Source: Gabonibacter massiliensis
GTDB taxonomy: Bacteria; Bacteroidota; Bacteroidia; Bacteroidales; Marinifilaceae
Assembly (NCBI GenBank): GCA_001487125.1
Contig: LN913012.1
Location: 248,001-312,000, forward strand
Reading direction: 5' to 3'
DNA: 64,000 nucleotides
Both the position numbers and the translations under genes were made by a program. The notes beneath the pieces were generated by a model. The model saw only the letters and a list, made by a program, of their open reading frames with translations. It ran no database searches and had not been told where the DNA came from. Shown here in pieces: positions 20,003 through 28,444 of the stretch; the stretch's first letter is position 1, and each line of letters starts with the position of its first letter.

Positions 20003-20422
20003 AACGTAGTAGTTTTAGAATTATTACCTGCAATAAATGTAGAACTTTATTTTGAAAAAAGCAAATAAAATATTCTGTTCTCCGACTCTAATTTGTAGCC
20101 GGTCTGAAACATGGATTTGGATAACTCTTTTATTATGAGAGAATATATTTATTGTATTTAGATGCATTATATTTTATGGCGGTTGCCTCGTATCGCCTTT
20201 GTTATGGAGAATCAACGCGTACGACCGATATCTTTCTTGTAGACAGCCGGAAGGACGGAGAAGCGAAAGAGTTTTCTTGTAATTAAATAGGTTTTTTATT
20301 TTTCAGGAGAGATGCTTTTTATACCTTTGTACACTCGATTATTGAGTATTAAGATGAATAGTCCGGTTGTTAGATGAGACTATTTATGAAAGAAGATCTA
20401 AATTATAAATCTATTTTAAAGC
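20003..20422. other. Intergenic region between HTH gene and DEAD-box gene
   Basis: 420 bases. The left part is the upstream region of the minus-strand HTH gene, with only a near-match TACATTTA to the -7 element. The right part holds TACCTTTG at 20322-20329 and a leader of about 85 bases for the helicase. The middle (20090-20280) has no convincing gene or RNA. Confidence 0.5.
20322..20329 (+). promoter_or_regulatory. -7 element of the DEAD-box helicase gene
   Basis: TACCTTTG, exact TAnnTTTG. It implies an untranslated leader of roughly 85 bases, long for this window and possibly regulatory. Confidence 0.5.
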
Positions 20423-21727
20423 ATGAGTTTTCAGGATTTAAATATAAGTAAGCAGATATTGATGGCTTTGGAAGAAGCCGGATTCGAGACGCCTACACCT
20501 ATTCAAAGAGAGGTATTTCCTGTCGTTCGTTCCGGAATGGATGTGATTGGAATAGCACAGACGGGAACAGGGAAGACATTGGCTTACCTGATACCGATAT
20601 TGATGAAATTGCATTACGCTCAGGATGTTTATCCGCGGGCCTTGGTTGTCGTTCCGACCCGGGAATTGGTGGTTCAAGTATGTGAAAGTGTAGAGCTTTT
20701 GGCAGAGTATATGGATATTCGCTGTGTCGGAATATACGGAGGAACTAATATTCGTACGCAACAGGATAAGGTGTATGAAGGCGTGGACTTGCTGGTGGCG
20801 ACTCCCGGGCGATTTATGGATATTTATTATAATGGTATTATTCGGACCAAATTGATCAAAACGGTTGTTATAGATGAAGCGGACCGGTTGATGGATTTGG
20901 GATTTTTACCTCAATTGAAAAGTATTCTGGAGGTTATTCCCGAGAAACACCAAACCTTGTTGTTTTCCGCCACTTTTTCGGAGGCCGTGAATATGCTGGC
21001 AAGTGATTTTTTGCGTGATCCGGTAAGAGTGGAGGTCGATCGGCAGGCGACCCCGGTGGAACATATCGAACAGATACGGTATGACGTACCCAATATCATG
21101 ACGAAGATTAATTTGTTGAAGTCGTTATTAGCTGATAAAGAAAGTTTTAAAAAGGTTATGATATTTACGGAAACCAAAAAGAACGCGGATCGTATCGTGG
21201 AGCGATTGGCGGACTATTGGAGAAATGAATTAAGTGTAATTCATTCGAATAAGGCACAGAATACCCGCTTGAAAGCCTTAAACGCTTTTAAAGAGGGAAC
21301 GACTCGAATCATGGTTGCCTCCGATGTGGCGGCACGCGGTATCGACGTACAGGATATTACGCATGTTATAAATTTTGATATTCCTTCTCTTGCGGAAGAG
21401 TATGTACACCGTATCGGGAGAACGGCCCGAGCCGGGAAAACGGGAACGGCTATAAGCTTTGTTTCCGAGAAAGAGGAAGAGCGTTTTGACGATATAGAAA
21501 AACTGATCTCGCAAAAAGTGAAATTGGCGGATTTACCTGAAGATTTGGAAGTGTCTCAACTTTTATTGGATGAAGAGCGGATACAGACCAATAATATCGT
21601 TTACCAGAGAGGAAAACCGCAAGGGGGAGGGGCTTTTCATACACGGAAGCAAAAGAACAGTTATACGACGGATGACAATCGTAGAAACGTAAAGGCCAAA
21701 AGGATGGCACATCGTAAGAAAAGATAG
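20423..21727 (+). CDS. DEAD-box ATP-dependent RNA helicase
   Basis: 434 residues. Q motif FETPTPIQ, motif I AQTGTGKT, Ia PTRELV, II DEAD (VVIDEADRLMDLGF), III SAT, V VASDVAARGIDV and VI HRIGRTARAGKTG are all intact. A short basic tail (RRNVKAKRMAHRKKR) replaces the long RNA-binding C-terminus of CsdA/DbpA types, as in RhlE-like proteins. Likely role: unwinding structured RNA in ribosome assembly or mRNA decay. Monocistronic, followed by a strong terminator. Confidence 0.95.
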   Translation: MSFQDLNISKQILMALEEAGFETPTPIQREVFPVVRSGMDVIGIAQTGTGKTLAYLIPILMKLHYAQDVYPRALVVVPTRELVVQVCESVELLAEYMDIRCVGIYGGTNIRTQQDKVYEGVDLLVATPGRFMDIYYNGIIRTKLIKTVVIDEADRLMDLGFLPQLKSILEVIPEKHQTLLFSATFSEAVNMLASDFLRDPVRVEVDRQATPVEHIEQIRYDVPNIMTKINLLKSLLADKESFKKVMIFTETKKNADRIVERLADYWRNELSVIHSNKAQNTRLKALNAFKEGTTRIMVASDVAARGIDVQDITHVINFDIPSLAEEYVHRIGRTARAGKTGTAISFVSEKEEERFDDIEKLISQKVKLADLPEDLEVSQLLLDEERIQTNNIVYQRGKPQGGGAFHTRKQKNSYTTDDNRRNVKAKRMAHRKKR

Positions 21728-21734
21728 AGATATA

Positions 21735-21766
21735 AAAAAGATCAAAATTATTTTGATCTTTTTTTT
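21735..21766 (+). terminator. Terminator after the DEAD-box gene
   Basis: Perfect 12-base stem AAAAGATCAAAA / TTTTGATCTTTT with a 3-base loop, then a T-run. Confidence 0.9.
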
Positions 21767-21787
21767 TATTTTCTCAAATTTGCCTGC

Positions 21788-21868
21788 ATGAAAGTAAGAA
21801 ACGTCATATTGATCAATCAGCTTTTTCTGAATATTAAGAAGCGGGATGCGTTTCTTGTCGTGGCGTGA
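21788..21868 (+). other. Candidate leader peptide ORF upstream of tryptophanase
   Basis: 26-codon ATG frame (MKVRNVILINQLFLNIKK...), preceded by CAAATTTG, one mismatch from the -7 consensus. Its TGA lies inside a hairpin (stem CGTGAA 21864-21869 with TTCACG 21875-21880). A second hairpin AGACC-GCTG-GGTCT sits at 21897-21910. It contains no Trp codon, unlike E. coli TnaC. It may be a true leader or chance. Confidence 0.3.
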
Positions 21869-21974
21869 AGTTATTTCACGGACTTTCCTATGTAAAAGAC
21901 CGCTGGGTCTGATTATTTGTGAAAAGAATCAAATAAAATAACTTATATTATTTACCAATTTAAATTTTAGGATT

Positions 21975-23354
21975 ATGGAATTGCCATTTTCAGAATCGTA
22001 TAGAATTAAGATGGTGGAAACCATCCGTAAAAGTACGCGTGAAGAACGCGAACAATGGATTAAAGAGGCGAAGTATAACCTGTTTAACCTGAAGAGCGAT
22101 TATGTGTTCATCGACTTGTTAACGGATTCCGGAACCGGAGCCATGAGTGATAAGCAATGGTCGGAATTGATGTTGGGTGATGAGAGTTACGCCGGGGCCC
22201 GTTCTTACTATAACATGAAGAACGCGATTAAAAATATTTTAGGTTTTGATTATTTCTTGCCTACCCACCAAGGACGTGCTGCCGAAAATGTTCTTTACTC
22301 AACCATTATTAAAGAAGGAGATGTACTTCCAGGTAATTCTCATTTCGATACGACAAAAGGACATATTGAATTTCGTAAGGCTTTGGCCATTGATTGTACG
22401 ATAGACGAAGCTGCCGATACGCAATTGGAAATTCCGTTCAAAGGGAATATGGATCCGGCTAAGCTGGAAGCCGTATTAAAGAAATACCCGAAGGAGAAAA
22501 TTCCGGCAGTCGTTTTGACGGTCACCAATAACACGGCCGGAGGACAACCGGTTTCTATGGCTAATATACGTGAGGTTTCCGCTATCTGTAAGAAATACGG
22601 TGTTAATCTGCAAATTGATTCCGCTCGTTTTGCTGAAAATGCGTACTTTATCAAAACCCGGGAGAAGGGTTATGAGAATAAAACTATCAAGGAGATCGTA
22701 AAAGAGATGTTCTCCTATGCCGATATTATGACGATGTCCTCTAAAAAAGACGCTATCGTGAATATGGGCGGATTTGTAGCGTTCAAAAATGAGGAACTAT
22801 GGAAGAAATGCCAGATGTTCTGTATCATGAACGAAGGGTTTATCACTTACGGAGGTATGTCCGGTCGTGATATGAACGCTTTGGCTCAAGGTTTGGATGA
22901 GGGGACTGAGTTCGATTACCTGGAAACCCGTATCAAACAAGTTGAATATCTGGGGGCTAAATTGGATGAATACGGTATTCCGTATCAACGTCCTGCCGGT
23001 GGACACGCTATTTTTGTGGATGCCAAAAAGATCCTGACTCATGTTCCGAAAGAAGAATTCATTGCTCAAACTTTAGGTATTGAGCTTTATTTGGAAGCCG
23101 GTATCCGCGGTGTAGAGATCGGTTCGATCTTAGCTGACCGTGATCCGGTTACCCGCGAAAATCGTTATCCGAAATTGGAGTTGTTACGTTTGGCTATCCC
23201 GCGTAGAACATACACCAACAATCATATGGATGTGATTGCAGCAGCGTTGAAGAATGTATATGACCGGAGAGAATCTATTAATCGCGGTTACGTGATTACC
23301 AAAGAGTTCCCGATTATGCGTCACTTTACCGTGGAGTTGGAACCTGCCAAGTAA
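21975..23354 (+). CDS. tnaA: Tryptophanase (PLP-dependent)
   Basis: Splits tryptophan to indole, pyruvate and ammonia; 459 residues. Beta-eliminating lyase family features: PTHQGRAAEN, NNTAGGQPVSMANIREV, the PLP lysine in MSSKKDAIVNMGGF (Lys257/258), and RLAIPRRTYTNNHMD. Two positions separate tryptophanase from tyrosine phenol-lyase: GIRGVEIGS has Val-Glu-Ile where tyrosine phenol-lyase has Met-Glu-Arg, and the end motif is MRHFTVEL with His where tyrosine phenol-lyase has Phe. Both favour tryptophanase. No tnaB permease is adjacent. The gene is monocistronic with a structured upstream leader and a strong terminator. Confidence 0.9.
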   Translation: MELPFSESYRIKMVETIRKSTREEREQWIKEAKYNLFNLKSDYVFIDLLTDSGTGAMSDKQWSELMLGDESYAGARSYYNMKNAIKNILGFDYFLPTHQGRAAENVLYSTIIKEGDVLPGNSHFDTTKGHIEFRKALAIDCTIDEAADTQLEIPFKGNMDPAKLEAVLKKYPKEKIPAVVLTVTNNTAGGQPVSMANIREVSAICKKYGVNLQIDSARFAENAYFIKTREKGYENKTIKEIVKEMFSYADIMTMSSKKDAIVNMGGFVAFKNEELWKKCQMFCIMNEGFITYGGMSGRDMNALAQGLDEGTEFDYLETRIKQVEYLGAKLDEYGIPYQRPAGGHAIFVDAKKILTHVPKEEFIAQTLGIELYLEAGIRGVEIGSILADRDPVTRENRYPKLELLRLAIPRRTYTNNHMDVIAAALKNVYDRRESINRGYVITKEFPIMRHFTVELEPAK

Positions 23355-23374
23355 ATTTTGGGGAGTAGAATATG

Positions 23375-23408
23375 AAAACCGGGTTGGTGTGAGCCAACCC
23401 GGTTTTTT
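23375..23408 (+). terminator. Terminator after tnaA
   Basis: Perfect 13-base stem AAAACCGGGTTGG / CCAACCCGGTTTT, 6-base loop, then T-run. Confidence 0.92.
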
Positions 23409-23465
23409 CATGTGCGAAAATTGAGTAATTGAATATTAAATGAGTTGTGTCGTAAAGTTTTTCAC

Positions 23466-24062
23466 TTAAAAACTGAACCCACTTTCAAAAATATTAGATT
23501 GACTGTAAGGTAGCAGTATACCGGAGAAAGTCAATTGTCTTCCGTTCGTGTTGCCGGTTACCGTTGCCGTCGCGTAGTTACTTCCGTACGAGAGTTGTAC
23601 CGTAACTTGTGCAAAAATAGCAGCACCCATGACATTGAACGTGTAAGTAACATTCCCTTTCTTGTCTATTCTTTGATGTATACTGGATGGCCAACCGGTA
23701 ACCGTGATCCCTCCGAGTCCGTTAGGACCGGGATTGAAGCCGTTGAAGGCTAATTGTAAGGAAACCCGATTACGATCCATCGCGATAAAGTTCGTGTTGT
23801 TCGTTACGGACATCGGCATGCCGTAATTATTATACAAGGTATTTGCCTGTAATGCCCAACTATTGTTCTTTAACGCTTGTAGTGCATTTTGGTAAGCGAT
23901 TTCGTTTTGTAACTGGCGAACCATTTTATTATGTGCCCTCATCGCTTGTCTGTGTGCTTTTCTCTCCGCTTTTATCTCTTGTTTTGTTTTGGTTTGTGCT
24001 TGAAGACTGAAATCGTAAAACAAGAATGTAGCCATTGCCAATAAAAAAAGTAATCTTTTCAT
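23466..24062 (-). CDS. DUF4251 secreted protein
   Basis: 198 residues. Signal peptide (LLFLLAMATFLFYDFSLQAQ), then a charged helix rich in Lys/Arg/His (KQEIKAERKAHRQAMRAHNK), then a beta-rich domain of about 130 residues with GLGGITVTGW and YTFNVMGAAIFAQVTVQLSY. This matches the Bacteroidota family DUF4251, whose function is unknown. It is convergent with tnaA. Confidence 0.8.
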   Translation of the reverse strand: MKRLLFLLAMATFLFYDFSLQAQTKTKQEIKAERKAHRQAMRAHNKMVRQLQNEIAYQNALQALKNNSWALQANTLYNNYGMPMSVTNNTNFIAMDRNRVSLQLAFNGFNPGPNGLGGITVTGWPSSIHQRIDKKGNVTYTFNVMGAAIFAQVTVQLSYGSNYATATVTGNTNGRQLTFSGILLPYSQSNIFESGFSF

Positions 24063-24453
24063 AGCGTCTCTTTTTTATTTTTTTATGTAGTTTAGTTTAA
24101 CGAATTTATCCCATTCGATACTCCTCTTGTGATGCTAGTCTCTATCCATAAGGAGTAGAATATTGAAATTCTATGGCATATACGTGAGGGATGGAAAGAG
24201 GGTTAGCCTTCTTTCTTTAAAAAAGATTAATTTTCTCCTTTTCCGTTAGAATAAATTAGAAAACTTTGAATAAAAACAGATGTGGTATAAGAGATAAGTT
24301 GAAGTGTATTGTTTTGATATATAGTGATATAGTTGTATGATAGATCTTTTGTAAAGACAATCTTTCCTGTTTGTTTCGTTTTTCAAACCGGTGATATTTG
24401 TATACTTTTGTAAGCGTTCGAAAACGGAAGTGTATACATGAAATGGAAATATT
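24063..24453. other. AT-rich intergenic region
   Basis: 391 bases between the divergent DUF4251 and ArsC-like genes. Apart from a -7 element at 24403-24410 I see no gene, repeat or RNA; several short AT palindromes (around 24310-24350) are not convincing. Confidence 0.5.
24403..24410 (+). promoter_or_regulatory. -7 element of the ArsC/Spx-like gene
   Basis: TACTTTTG, exact TAnnTTTG, 44 bases before the ATG at 24454. Confidence 0.5.
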
Positions 24454-24807
24454 ATGAGCTATTTATTTTTAGAATACCCCAAATGCAGTACTTGCCGGAA
24501 TGCCAGAAAGTGGTTGGATCAACATCGTGTTTTATATGAGGACAGAGATATCGTTGTGAATAAGCCGACATTTAATGAGTTAAAAGAGTGGGTAATCCGG
24601 AGCGGATTGCCTGTCAGGAGTTTTTTTAATACAAGCGGGCAATTATACCGGGCACTTCAATTGAAAGATAAGTTACCCGTGTTGAGTGAAGAGGAGCAGT
24701 TGAAGCTCTTGGCTTCTGACGGAAAACTGGTAAAACGTCCTTTGCTGATAGGAAAAGACCGGGTGTGGGTAGGTTTTCATGTGGAGGATTGGGAAAATAT
24801 AGGCTGA
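24454..24807 (+). CDS. ArsC/Spx-family thioredoxin-fold protein
   Basis: 117 residues. The N-terminal motif YPKCSTCRNARKWLDQH carries Cys11-x-x-Cys14; later conserved parts are LPVLSEEEQLKLLASDGKLV and KRPLLIGKDRVWVGFHVEDW. This is the arsenate-reductase-like YffB/Spx/MgsR family. The CxxC form is closer to Spx and glutaredoxin-like members than to single-Cys ArsC, so true arsenate reduction is unproven. It is followed after one base by yjbQ, suggesting co-expression. Confidence 0.85.
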   Translation: MSYLFLEYPKCSTCRNARKWLDQHRVLYEDRDIVVNKPTFNELKEWVIRSGLPVRSFFNTSGQLYRALQLKDKLPVLSEEEQLKLLASDGKLVKRPLLIGKDRVWVGFHVEDWENIG

Positions 24808-24808
24808 C

Positions 24809-25219
24809 ATGGTCGTACAAATAGAATTTGCACTTCGGGAAAAACCGAGAGGTGTTCATGTGATAACGGATGAAGTTATCTGCCATTTACCTCTTTTGCC
24901 GGAAACGGGTATATTGAATTTGTTTATAAAACATACTTCTGCGGCTCTGACGTTGAATGAGAATGCAGATCCCGAAGTCCGGGGGGATCTCGAACGTATT
25001 TTTAATCGTTTGGTAAAAGAACGGGAACCCTATTACCGCCATGTGTTGGAGGGGGATGACGATATGCCGGCTCATGCTAAAGCAGTCATTGCCGGGGTAA
25101 CGCTTACGATCCCGATCTCGGGCGGAAAATTGAATCTGGGTACCTGGCAGGGAATATACCTTTGCGAGTTTAGGGAACAGGGGGGAGCACGTCGGCTTGT
25201 GGCAACCGTAATTGCTTAG
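24809..25219 (+). CDS. yjbQ: YjbQ family protein (UPF0047)
   Basis: 136 residues. Family signature: INLFIKHTSAALTLNENADP-like sequence (LNLFIKHTSAALTLNENA), HVLEGDDDMPAHAKAVIAGV, and LGTWQGIYLCEFREQGGARR at the end. E. coli YjbQ has been linked to a low secondary thiamine-phosphate synthase activity; the physiological role is unclear. Conserved His and Asp residues suggest metal or phosphate binding. Its ATG starts one base after the upstream stop. Confidence 0.92.
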   Translation: MVVQIEFALREKPRGVHVITDEVICHLPLLPETGILNLFIKHTSAALTLNENADPEVRGDLERIFNRLVKEREPYYRHVLEGDDDMPAHAKAVIAGVTLTIPISGGKLNLGTWQGIYLCEFREQGGARRLVATVIA

Positions 25220-25241
25220 AGATCGTATCTTGGGAAATAAA

Positions 25242-25284
25242 AAACAGTAGATTGAAAACTTACATTTACTTCAATCTGCTGTTT
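25242..25284. terminator. Hairpin after yjbQ
   Basis: 15-base stem with a single G-U (T/G) pair, arms AAACAGTAGATTGAA and TTCAATCTGCTGTTT, 13-base loop. T-tracts are weak, but the A-rich left side could end a leftward transcript from 25545 as well. Confidence 0.6.
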
Positions 25285-25413
25285 CGATTTTGCTATTATT
25301 CCTTTTTTGGGTGTATTATTTTTAGTTATAGCGTAAGACGGAATCTCACCATTTTGATCCAATGTAAAAATCTGTACTTTTGATGTGGTGCGGGAGTGCA
25401 CGAATGAATGGAT

Positions 25414-25545
25414 TTATTTTTTACGGATCCCTTTGATTATGTAATATAAAGCGTAAATGACAGCGAAAAAGAATCCGGCAATTATTAACATGGTGACTAT
25501 GTCTGCGGCATATCCGCCTAATTTATACGCTAAGCTGTCTTCCAT
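25414..25545 (-). CDS. 43-residue single-helix membrane protein
   Basis: Short gene reading MEDSLAYKLGGYAADIV..., then a membrane helix (TMLIIAGFFFAVIYALYYII) and a basic tail KGIRKK. The positive-inside tail, the acidic N-terminus and a good upstream promoter (TACATTTG with TTTG 20 bases before) support a real small membrane protein. Family unknown; such peptides often join transport or respiratory complexes, but nothing here shows which. Confidence 0.65.
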   Translation of the reverse strand: MEDSLAYKLGGYAADIVTMLIIAGFFFAVIYALYYIIKGIRKK

Positions 25546-25568
25546 CAAGAGGGATTTGAATTACGGAA

Positions 25569-25600
25569 CAAATGTATCTAAATAAACAATAAGAAGCAAA
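25569..25600 (-). promoter_or_regulatory. Promoter of the 43-residue membrane protein
   Basis: Minus-strand TACATTTG (25569-25576) with TTTG (25597-25600) at a 20-base spacing, both exact consensus elements. Confidence 0.65.
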
Positions 25601-25686
25601 TTGAAAACAGCATTCCGTATTCAATAGGCAGAAATACAATTTACAATGGTTAGGTCAAGTACCAGCCGGCAAAATGTAGAAGTGTC

Positions 25687-25768
25687 GAAAAAAGGGCTGT
25701 CCATTATTATCGAGACAGCCCTTGGTGGTCGTTTCGAGAACTATTCCCGTGTGTTGTGTTAAATGAAC
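25687..25768 (-). ncRNA. Candidate small RNA with intrinsic terminator
   Basis: A minus-strand -7 element (TATATTTG, 25775-25782) lies about 50 bases before a perfect 10-base hairpin (AAGGGCTGTC / GACAGCCCTT, 12-base loop) that ends in six T on that strand. No protein gene explains this promoter-terminator pair, so an RNA of about 80 bases is possible. There is no -33 element and no known family match. Confidence 0.3.
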
Positions 25769-25774
25769 TTGTAA

Positions 25775-25782
25775 CAAATATA
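25775..25782 (-). promoter_or_regulatory. -7 element of the candidate small RNA
   Basis: TATATTTG on the minus strand, exact TAnnTTTG; no -33 partner seen. Confidence 0.35.
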
Positions 25783-26608
25783 GACAAATTAATTATAAAC
25801 GAACTATTCTATTTACTTCTCCAAAAATTGTTTGGGGTGCTGCTTGGAATGGAATTAGCTTGTTATTAGGTGATTATTGTATGGGCGATCAATGTAAGTA
25901 TGAGAATAATAACTACAAATAAGATACGAAAGAACTACAATTGCAGTACATAAAATAAGTTTTGAGAGATTATTTTCGTAAATACTCACAGAAACGAAAA
26001 AGTCAAAAAGGAGTGAATTGATATACCTAATTACTTTAAACCGGTAAATAGCTAATTAAATTGGGCAAATAGTGTTTTGGGGAAAAATGTTGAGGGGGAA
26101 CTTTTTTCACGTGAATACTTGTTTATCGACGATTCGAACGAGTTTTTTCCGTTTTTCCGGATGAATATTCTGACCCGTTTGTTTTTCCGTTGAAAATATG
26201 AATTTCTCCCCGGGTTGAGGAATACACGTCTGACCATCGGAGTCCGGTCATGCAGTTGGGAAAAACATCCTTTTGAGCATTTTGTTTTGCATTCAGTTTT
26301 GGCAGATAACTTTACTTCATCGAAGGTTAAATATTCCCGTTGGTTCTTTTTTTTCAAATATTGTACGCCAAAGCGGGATCCCCGGGTAAGACGTGATCTT
26401 TGCCAATAGCTTCGGGAATAACGGTTCTAAATTTTTATAAATAAGGAGTTTTCGTGTTCTGAGACAGGAGATTGCCAAATTTAGTTTTTGTATTCGTGTC
26501 AAGAATAACGAAATTGTAATAAACAAGAGAATAAATACACCTTAAATTGCAATATAGAAGGAGTTCAAATACCCGCTATTTTTAGCGGCATGGAATCTAT
26601 ATTTTTCT

Positions 26609-26616
26609 TATATTTG
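26609..26616 (+). promoter_or_regulatory. -7 element of the glycosylase-pncB unit
   Basis: TATATTTG, 33 bases before the ATG at 26649. Confidence 0.55.
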
Positions 26617-26648
26617 TATTTAGAGAATATAAATATTTTGAACTGTAA

Positions 26649-27254
26649 ATGATTGATAATAAAAAGCTAATAGAGAGTCATCCTTTAGAACCCTTTTTTC
26701 CGGAGGGGGCGAGATTGTTGATGTTGGGGAGTTTTCCCCCGCCCCGGTCCCGTTGGTCCATGGACTTTTACTACCCGAATTTTCAGAATGATATGTGGAG
26801 GATTCTGGGGATTGTCTTTTTTCAGGATAAAAACTATTTTCTGACGGAGGATGGAAAACATTTTTACGAGGAGAAGATACGGGCATTTTTGATTGAAAAG
26901 GGGATAGCCTTAAGCGATACGGCCACCAAAATTATCCGCCATAAAGATAATGCTTCGGATAAGTTTTTAGAAGTGGTGGAGTCTTTGGACTTGCAAGTCG
27001 TTTTACAACGACTTGCTGCATGTAAAGCGATTGTAACCACAGGACAAAAGGCGACGGATACGCTGATCGCGTTAACTGGAACGGAGCAGCCGCCGGTAGG
27101 AGGATTTTCTGAATTTTGTTTTCAGGGGCGGGTGATAAGATTGTATCGGATGCCTTCCTCTTCGAGGGCCTATCCCAAACCGGTGGAGGAGAAAGCCTTG
27201 TATTACCGGAAAATGATGGAGGAGATCGGATTGTTGAAAAAAGAAAACGAATAG
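26649..27254 (+). CDS. Uracil-DNA glycosylase superfamily protein (Mug/TDG-like)
   Basis: 201 residues. The motif LLMLGSFPPPRSRW near residue 25 takes the place of the GxNPG/GQDPY active-site loop, and MPSSSRAYPK near residue 172 matches the NPS-type intercalation motif of the UDG superfamily. The central part (IVTTGQKATDTLIAL) is the usual beta-strand and loop. Likely role: removal of uracil or another deaminated base; the exact base preference cannot be read. First gene of a run with pncB 5 bases downstream. Confidence 0.78.
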   Translation: MIDNKKLIESHPLEPFFPEGARLLMLGSFPPPRSRWSMDFYYPNFQNDMWRILGIVFFQDKNYFLTEDGKHFYEEKIRAFLIEKGIALSDTATKIIRHKDNASDKFLEVVESLDLQVVLQRLAACKAIVTTGQKATDTLIALTGTEQPPVGGFSEFCFQGRVIRLYRMPSSSRAYPKPVEEKALYYRKMMEEIGLLKKENE

Positions 27255-27259
27255 GGGAT

Positions 27260-28417
27260 ATGGTTATAAAAAGTTTTATAGATAACGACTTGTATAAATT
27301 CACGACGATGAATGCTATTCAAAAGAAGTTTCCGGATGCGGAAGTGGTTTATCGTTTCGTGAATCGGGGAAAAACCTCATTTCCGCCGGGATTCGCAACT
27401 GTTTTGCGGGAAGAGGTCGATCGAATGGAAAGTTTGGTGTTGACGGAAGAGGACGAACGTTTTATGCGTGCAAAGTGTTATTATTTTGATTCCGTATTTT
27501 TTGATTTGTTAAAAGGTTTTCGGTTTGATCCTAAGGAGGTTGAAATTTCACAGGAGGGGGGAGAGTTAAACGTGGAAATTCGCGGGTTGTGGTATCGTAC
27601 GGTACTTTGGGAGGTTCCTTTAATGGCTATTATCTCTGAATTGTACTTTAAAATGATGGGATTAGAGGCTCGGGATGAGGAGAAAAATGCCGTCTGTAAA
27701 GCTAAAGAGTTTGTGCGCTTAAAAGCAGAGATTTCGGAATTTGGAACCCGGAGGCGTTACTCTTACGAAGTGCAGGATCGGGTGGTCGGTATATTGAAAG
27801 AGCATATGGGACGTTTTCTTAACGGAAGCAGTAACGTGTATCTTGCCATGAAGTATGATTTGACTCCTATGGGAACACATCCGCACGAGTGGTTTATGTA
27901 TCATGGGGCTCACTACGGCTATCGTTCGGCCAACGAGATCGCTATGGCTAACTGGGTGGATGTATATGACGGGTACTTGGGAATAGCACTTGCGGATACT
28001 TATACGTCGGCAGATTTTTTTCGAAATTTCAATACCAAATACGCCAAATTGTTTGACGGTCTGCGATGGGATAGCGGTGATCCGTATGAGTTTACGGAGA
28101 GAGCGTTGAAACATTACCGGGAGCATCGGATTGATCCGACGACCAAAACAATTGTTTATAGCGATGCCTTGGATCTGGAAGGGGTAAAGAAGATCAAAGC
28201 GTTTGTAAACGGCCGGATTCATGATGTATACGGGATCGGTACTTATTTGACGAATGACGTGGGTGTAAAACCTTTAAACATGGTGATAAAATTGTTTGAG
28301 TGCAGGCCCAAAGGAGGGGCGGATTTTTTGCCAGTGGTAAAGCTTTCCGATGTGGAGGGTAAACATACCGGAGATCCTCGGGAGATTGATTTGTGTTTGG
28401 GTATATTGCGATTATGA
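27260..28417 (+). CDS. pncB: Nicotinate phosphoribosyltransferase
   Basis: Converts nicotinate plus PRPP to nicotinate mononucleotide in NAD salvage; 385 residues. Start is ATG 27260 (VIKSFIDNDLYKFTTMNAIQ), not the long upstream frame that overlaps the glycosylase gene. Features: DLYKFTTMNA, GTRRRYSYEVQ, the catalytic His region THPHEWFMYHGAHYGY, and LRWDSGDPYEF with YGIGTYLTNDVG for phosphate binding. It is co-oriented with the HD gene 27 bases downstream. Confidence 0.95.
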   Translation: MVIKSFIDNDLYKFTTMNAIQKKFPDAEVVYRFVNRGKTSFPPGFATVLREEVDRMESLVLTEEDERFMRAKCYYFDSVFFDLLKGFRFDPKEVEISQEGGELNVEIRGLWYRTVLWEVPLMAIISELYFKMMGLEARDEEKNAVCKAKEFVRLKAEISEFGTRRRYSYEVQDRVVGILKEHMGRFLNGSSNVYLAMKYDLTPMGTHPHEWFMYHGAHYGYRSANEIAMANWVDVYDGYLGIALADTYTSADFFRNFNTKYAKLFDGLRWDSGDPYEFTERALKHYREHRIDPTTKTIVYSDALDLEGVKKIKAFVNGRIHDVYGIGTYLTNDVGVKPLNMVIKLFECRPKGGADFLPVVKLSDVEGKHTGDPREIDLCLGILRL

Positions 28418-28444
28418 AGATATAGAATAACAGAAGGGAAAAAT

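Larger units (their letters stand above)
25546..26648. other. Gene-poor kilobase
   Basis: 1103 bases without a convincing protein gene. Contents: the promoter above; a perfect 10-base hairpin with a minus-strand T-run (25687-25723); a minus-strand -7 element (25775-25782); a coding-like fragment on the plus strand with stop at 25920-25922 (includes WGAAWNGISLLLGDY, no ATG at its beginning); minus-strand frames at 26052-26357 and 26317-26526 that resemble no family; and the glycosylase promoter at the right end. It may be the remains of lost genes. Confidence 0.5.

Noticed and set aside
21975-23354. Tyrosine phenol-lyase instead of tryptophanase
   Set aside because: Residues GVEIGS and MRHFTVEL follow the tryptophanase pattern, not the Arg and Phe of tyrosine phenol-lyase.
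25216-25401. 61-residue minus-strand frame downstream of yjbQ
   Set aside because: Covers the yjbQ hairpin and has no promoter, signal or family features.
25692-25723. GGGCTGTC/GACAGCCC hairpin as an insertion-sequence end
   Set aside because: Only one copy, no transposase, no target duplication; the T-run on one side fits a terminator.
26052-26526. Minus-strand open frames of 101 and 69 residues in the gene-poor kilobase
   Set aside because: No recognisable family, skewed Lys/Phe-rich composition, no -7 element upstream and overlapping each other; noncoding is more likely.
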